From Nitrospira sp. (GTDB lineage Bacteria > Nitrospirota > Nitrospiria > Nitrospirales > Nitrospiraceae): a stretch of DNA of 33,081 bases. The position numbers were made by a program, and so were the translations under genes. A model generated the notes under the pieces. The model searched no databases, was not told the origin of the DNA, and was given only the letters and a program-made list of their open reading frames with translations. The stretch is taken from the NCBI GenBank assembly GCA_005116815.1, contig SWDR01000003.1, positions 147,461 to 180,541 on the forward strand, in the 5' to 3' direction. This document shows, in pieces, positions 32,696 through 33,081 of this stretch (position 1 is its first letter; every line of letters starts with the position of its first letter).

Positions 32696-33081
32696 CAGTC
32701 CGGTGACGCGAGTGACCCCAAGATATGATACCCGCCATCGACGTAGATCACTTCTCCGGTAATTCCACGCCCTAGCGGGCTAACCAGGAACAATGCTGTA
32801 TCGCCGACTTCGCCTTGCTCGGTTGCACGGCGTAGCGGGGCAAATTCTTTGTGGTGATCGACCATCTTGCTGATGCCGGAGACTCCGCGAGCCGCAAGCG
32901 TCTTGATCGGACCGGCGGAGATGGCGTTCACCCGAATGTTCTTGGGGCCGAGGTCGTGGGCCAGATACCGGACAGTGGCTTCAAGGGCGGCCTTGGCGAC
33001 ACCCATCACATTGTAATGGGGCACGACCCGTTCCGCGCCAAGATAGGTGAGCGTGACGACGGAACCACCGTCGGTCATGAG
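32695..33081 (-). CDS. fabI: Enoyl-[acyl-carrier-protein] reductase, C-terminal part (5' end outside window)
   Basis: This is the C-terminal 129 residues of FabI, which reduces enoyl-ACP with NADH in each round of fatty acid elongation. The YX6K catalytic pair lies in [12 protein letters not shown]. The segments [19 protein letters not shown] and [20 protein letters not shown] are typical of FabI. The frame runs off the window end (codon CTC before the internal ATG at 33078), so the N-terminal NADH-binding half lies outside. It converges on arfB across the palindrome at 32573-32695. Confidence 0.94.
   Translation of the reverse strand, partial: LMTDGGSVVTLTYLGAERVVPHYNVMGVAKAALEATVRYLAHDLGPKNIRVNAISAGPIKTLAARGVSGISKMVDHHKEFAPLRRATEQGEVGDTALFLVSPLGRGITGEVIYVDGGYHILGSLASPD

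Overview
The window looks like chromosomal DNA of a Nitrospira-like bacterium (phylum Nitrospirota). This is inferred from the GC-rich codon use, the Gram-negative gene set (several lipoproteins, an MsbA-type exporter), an F-type ATP synthase whose membrane genes stand apart from the F1 genes, and a desaturase / cyclopropane-synthase-like / flavin-oxidoreductase cluster that fits the methyl-branched lipids reported for Nitrospira. No rRNA, tRNA, transposase, phage gene or CRISPR array was seen.

Layout. 1-3393 (+): two M16 peptidase-family genes (the first cut by the window edge, the second without zinc ligands), then larE. 3411-5271 (-): atpI-atpB-atpE-atpF. 5452-8647 (+): a pabB-like and a pabC-like gene, then an exported lytic transglycosylase. 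8580-10739 (-): a lipoprotein gene and nadB. 10882-13045 (+): a 31-codon ribosomal-type gene (bS22/COX24 family), a small unknown gene and an MsbA-like ABC exporter. 13055-17698 (-): an aldo/keto reductase, a lipocalin lipoprotein and a run of exported proteins of unknown function, including a DUF4412-like gene that has lost its 5' end at a repeat. 17862-22428 (+): the ribosome-assembly GTPase ylqF and the lipid cluster. 22501-24999: an RNB ribonuclease flanked by two copies of a dispersed repeat, and a Walker-A-less AAA-like protein with a lysine-rich tail. 25212-25550 (+): a small unknown gene. 25622-32003 (-): a carbon/stress block made of a 5'-truncated 6-phosphofructokinase of the pyrophosphate-signature type, a universal stress protein, a calcium-type P-ATPase and zwf. 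32073-33081: arfB facing the 3' end of fabI across two repeat-like palindromes.

How the parts work together. The strongest functional unit is 18969-22428. A membrane acyl desaturase would supply a monounsaturated acyl chain, a Cfa-family SAM enzyme would add a one-carbon unit at the double bond, and a DHCR24-like flavoprotein, whose start codon overlaps the Cfa stop codon, could reduce the resulting methylene group. This matches the logic of the actinobacterial TmsA/TmsB (BfaA/BfaB) pathway and is a candidate route to the 11-methyl-hexadecanoate reported as a Nitrospira marker lipid. The second theme is genome plasticity without transposases. A dispersed repeat with the terminal module CGCGCGTTGCGCGAGCACAG appears several times between 17016 and 24445. 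Two genes (the DUF4412-like gene and pfk) have lost their 5' ends, one of them exactly at a copy of this repeat.
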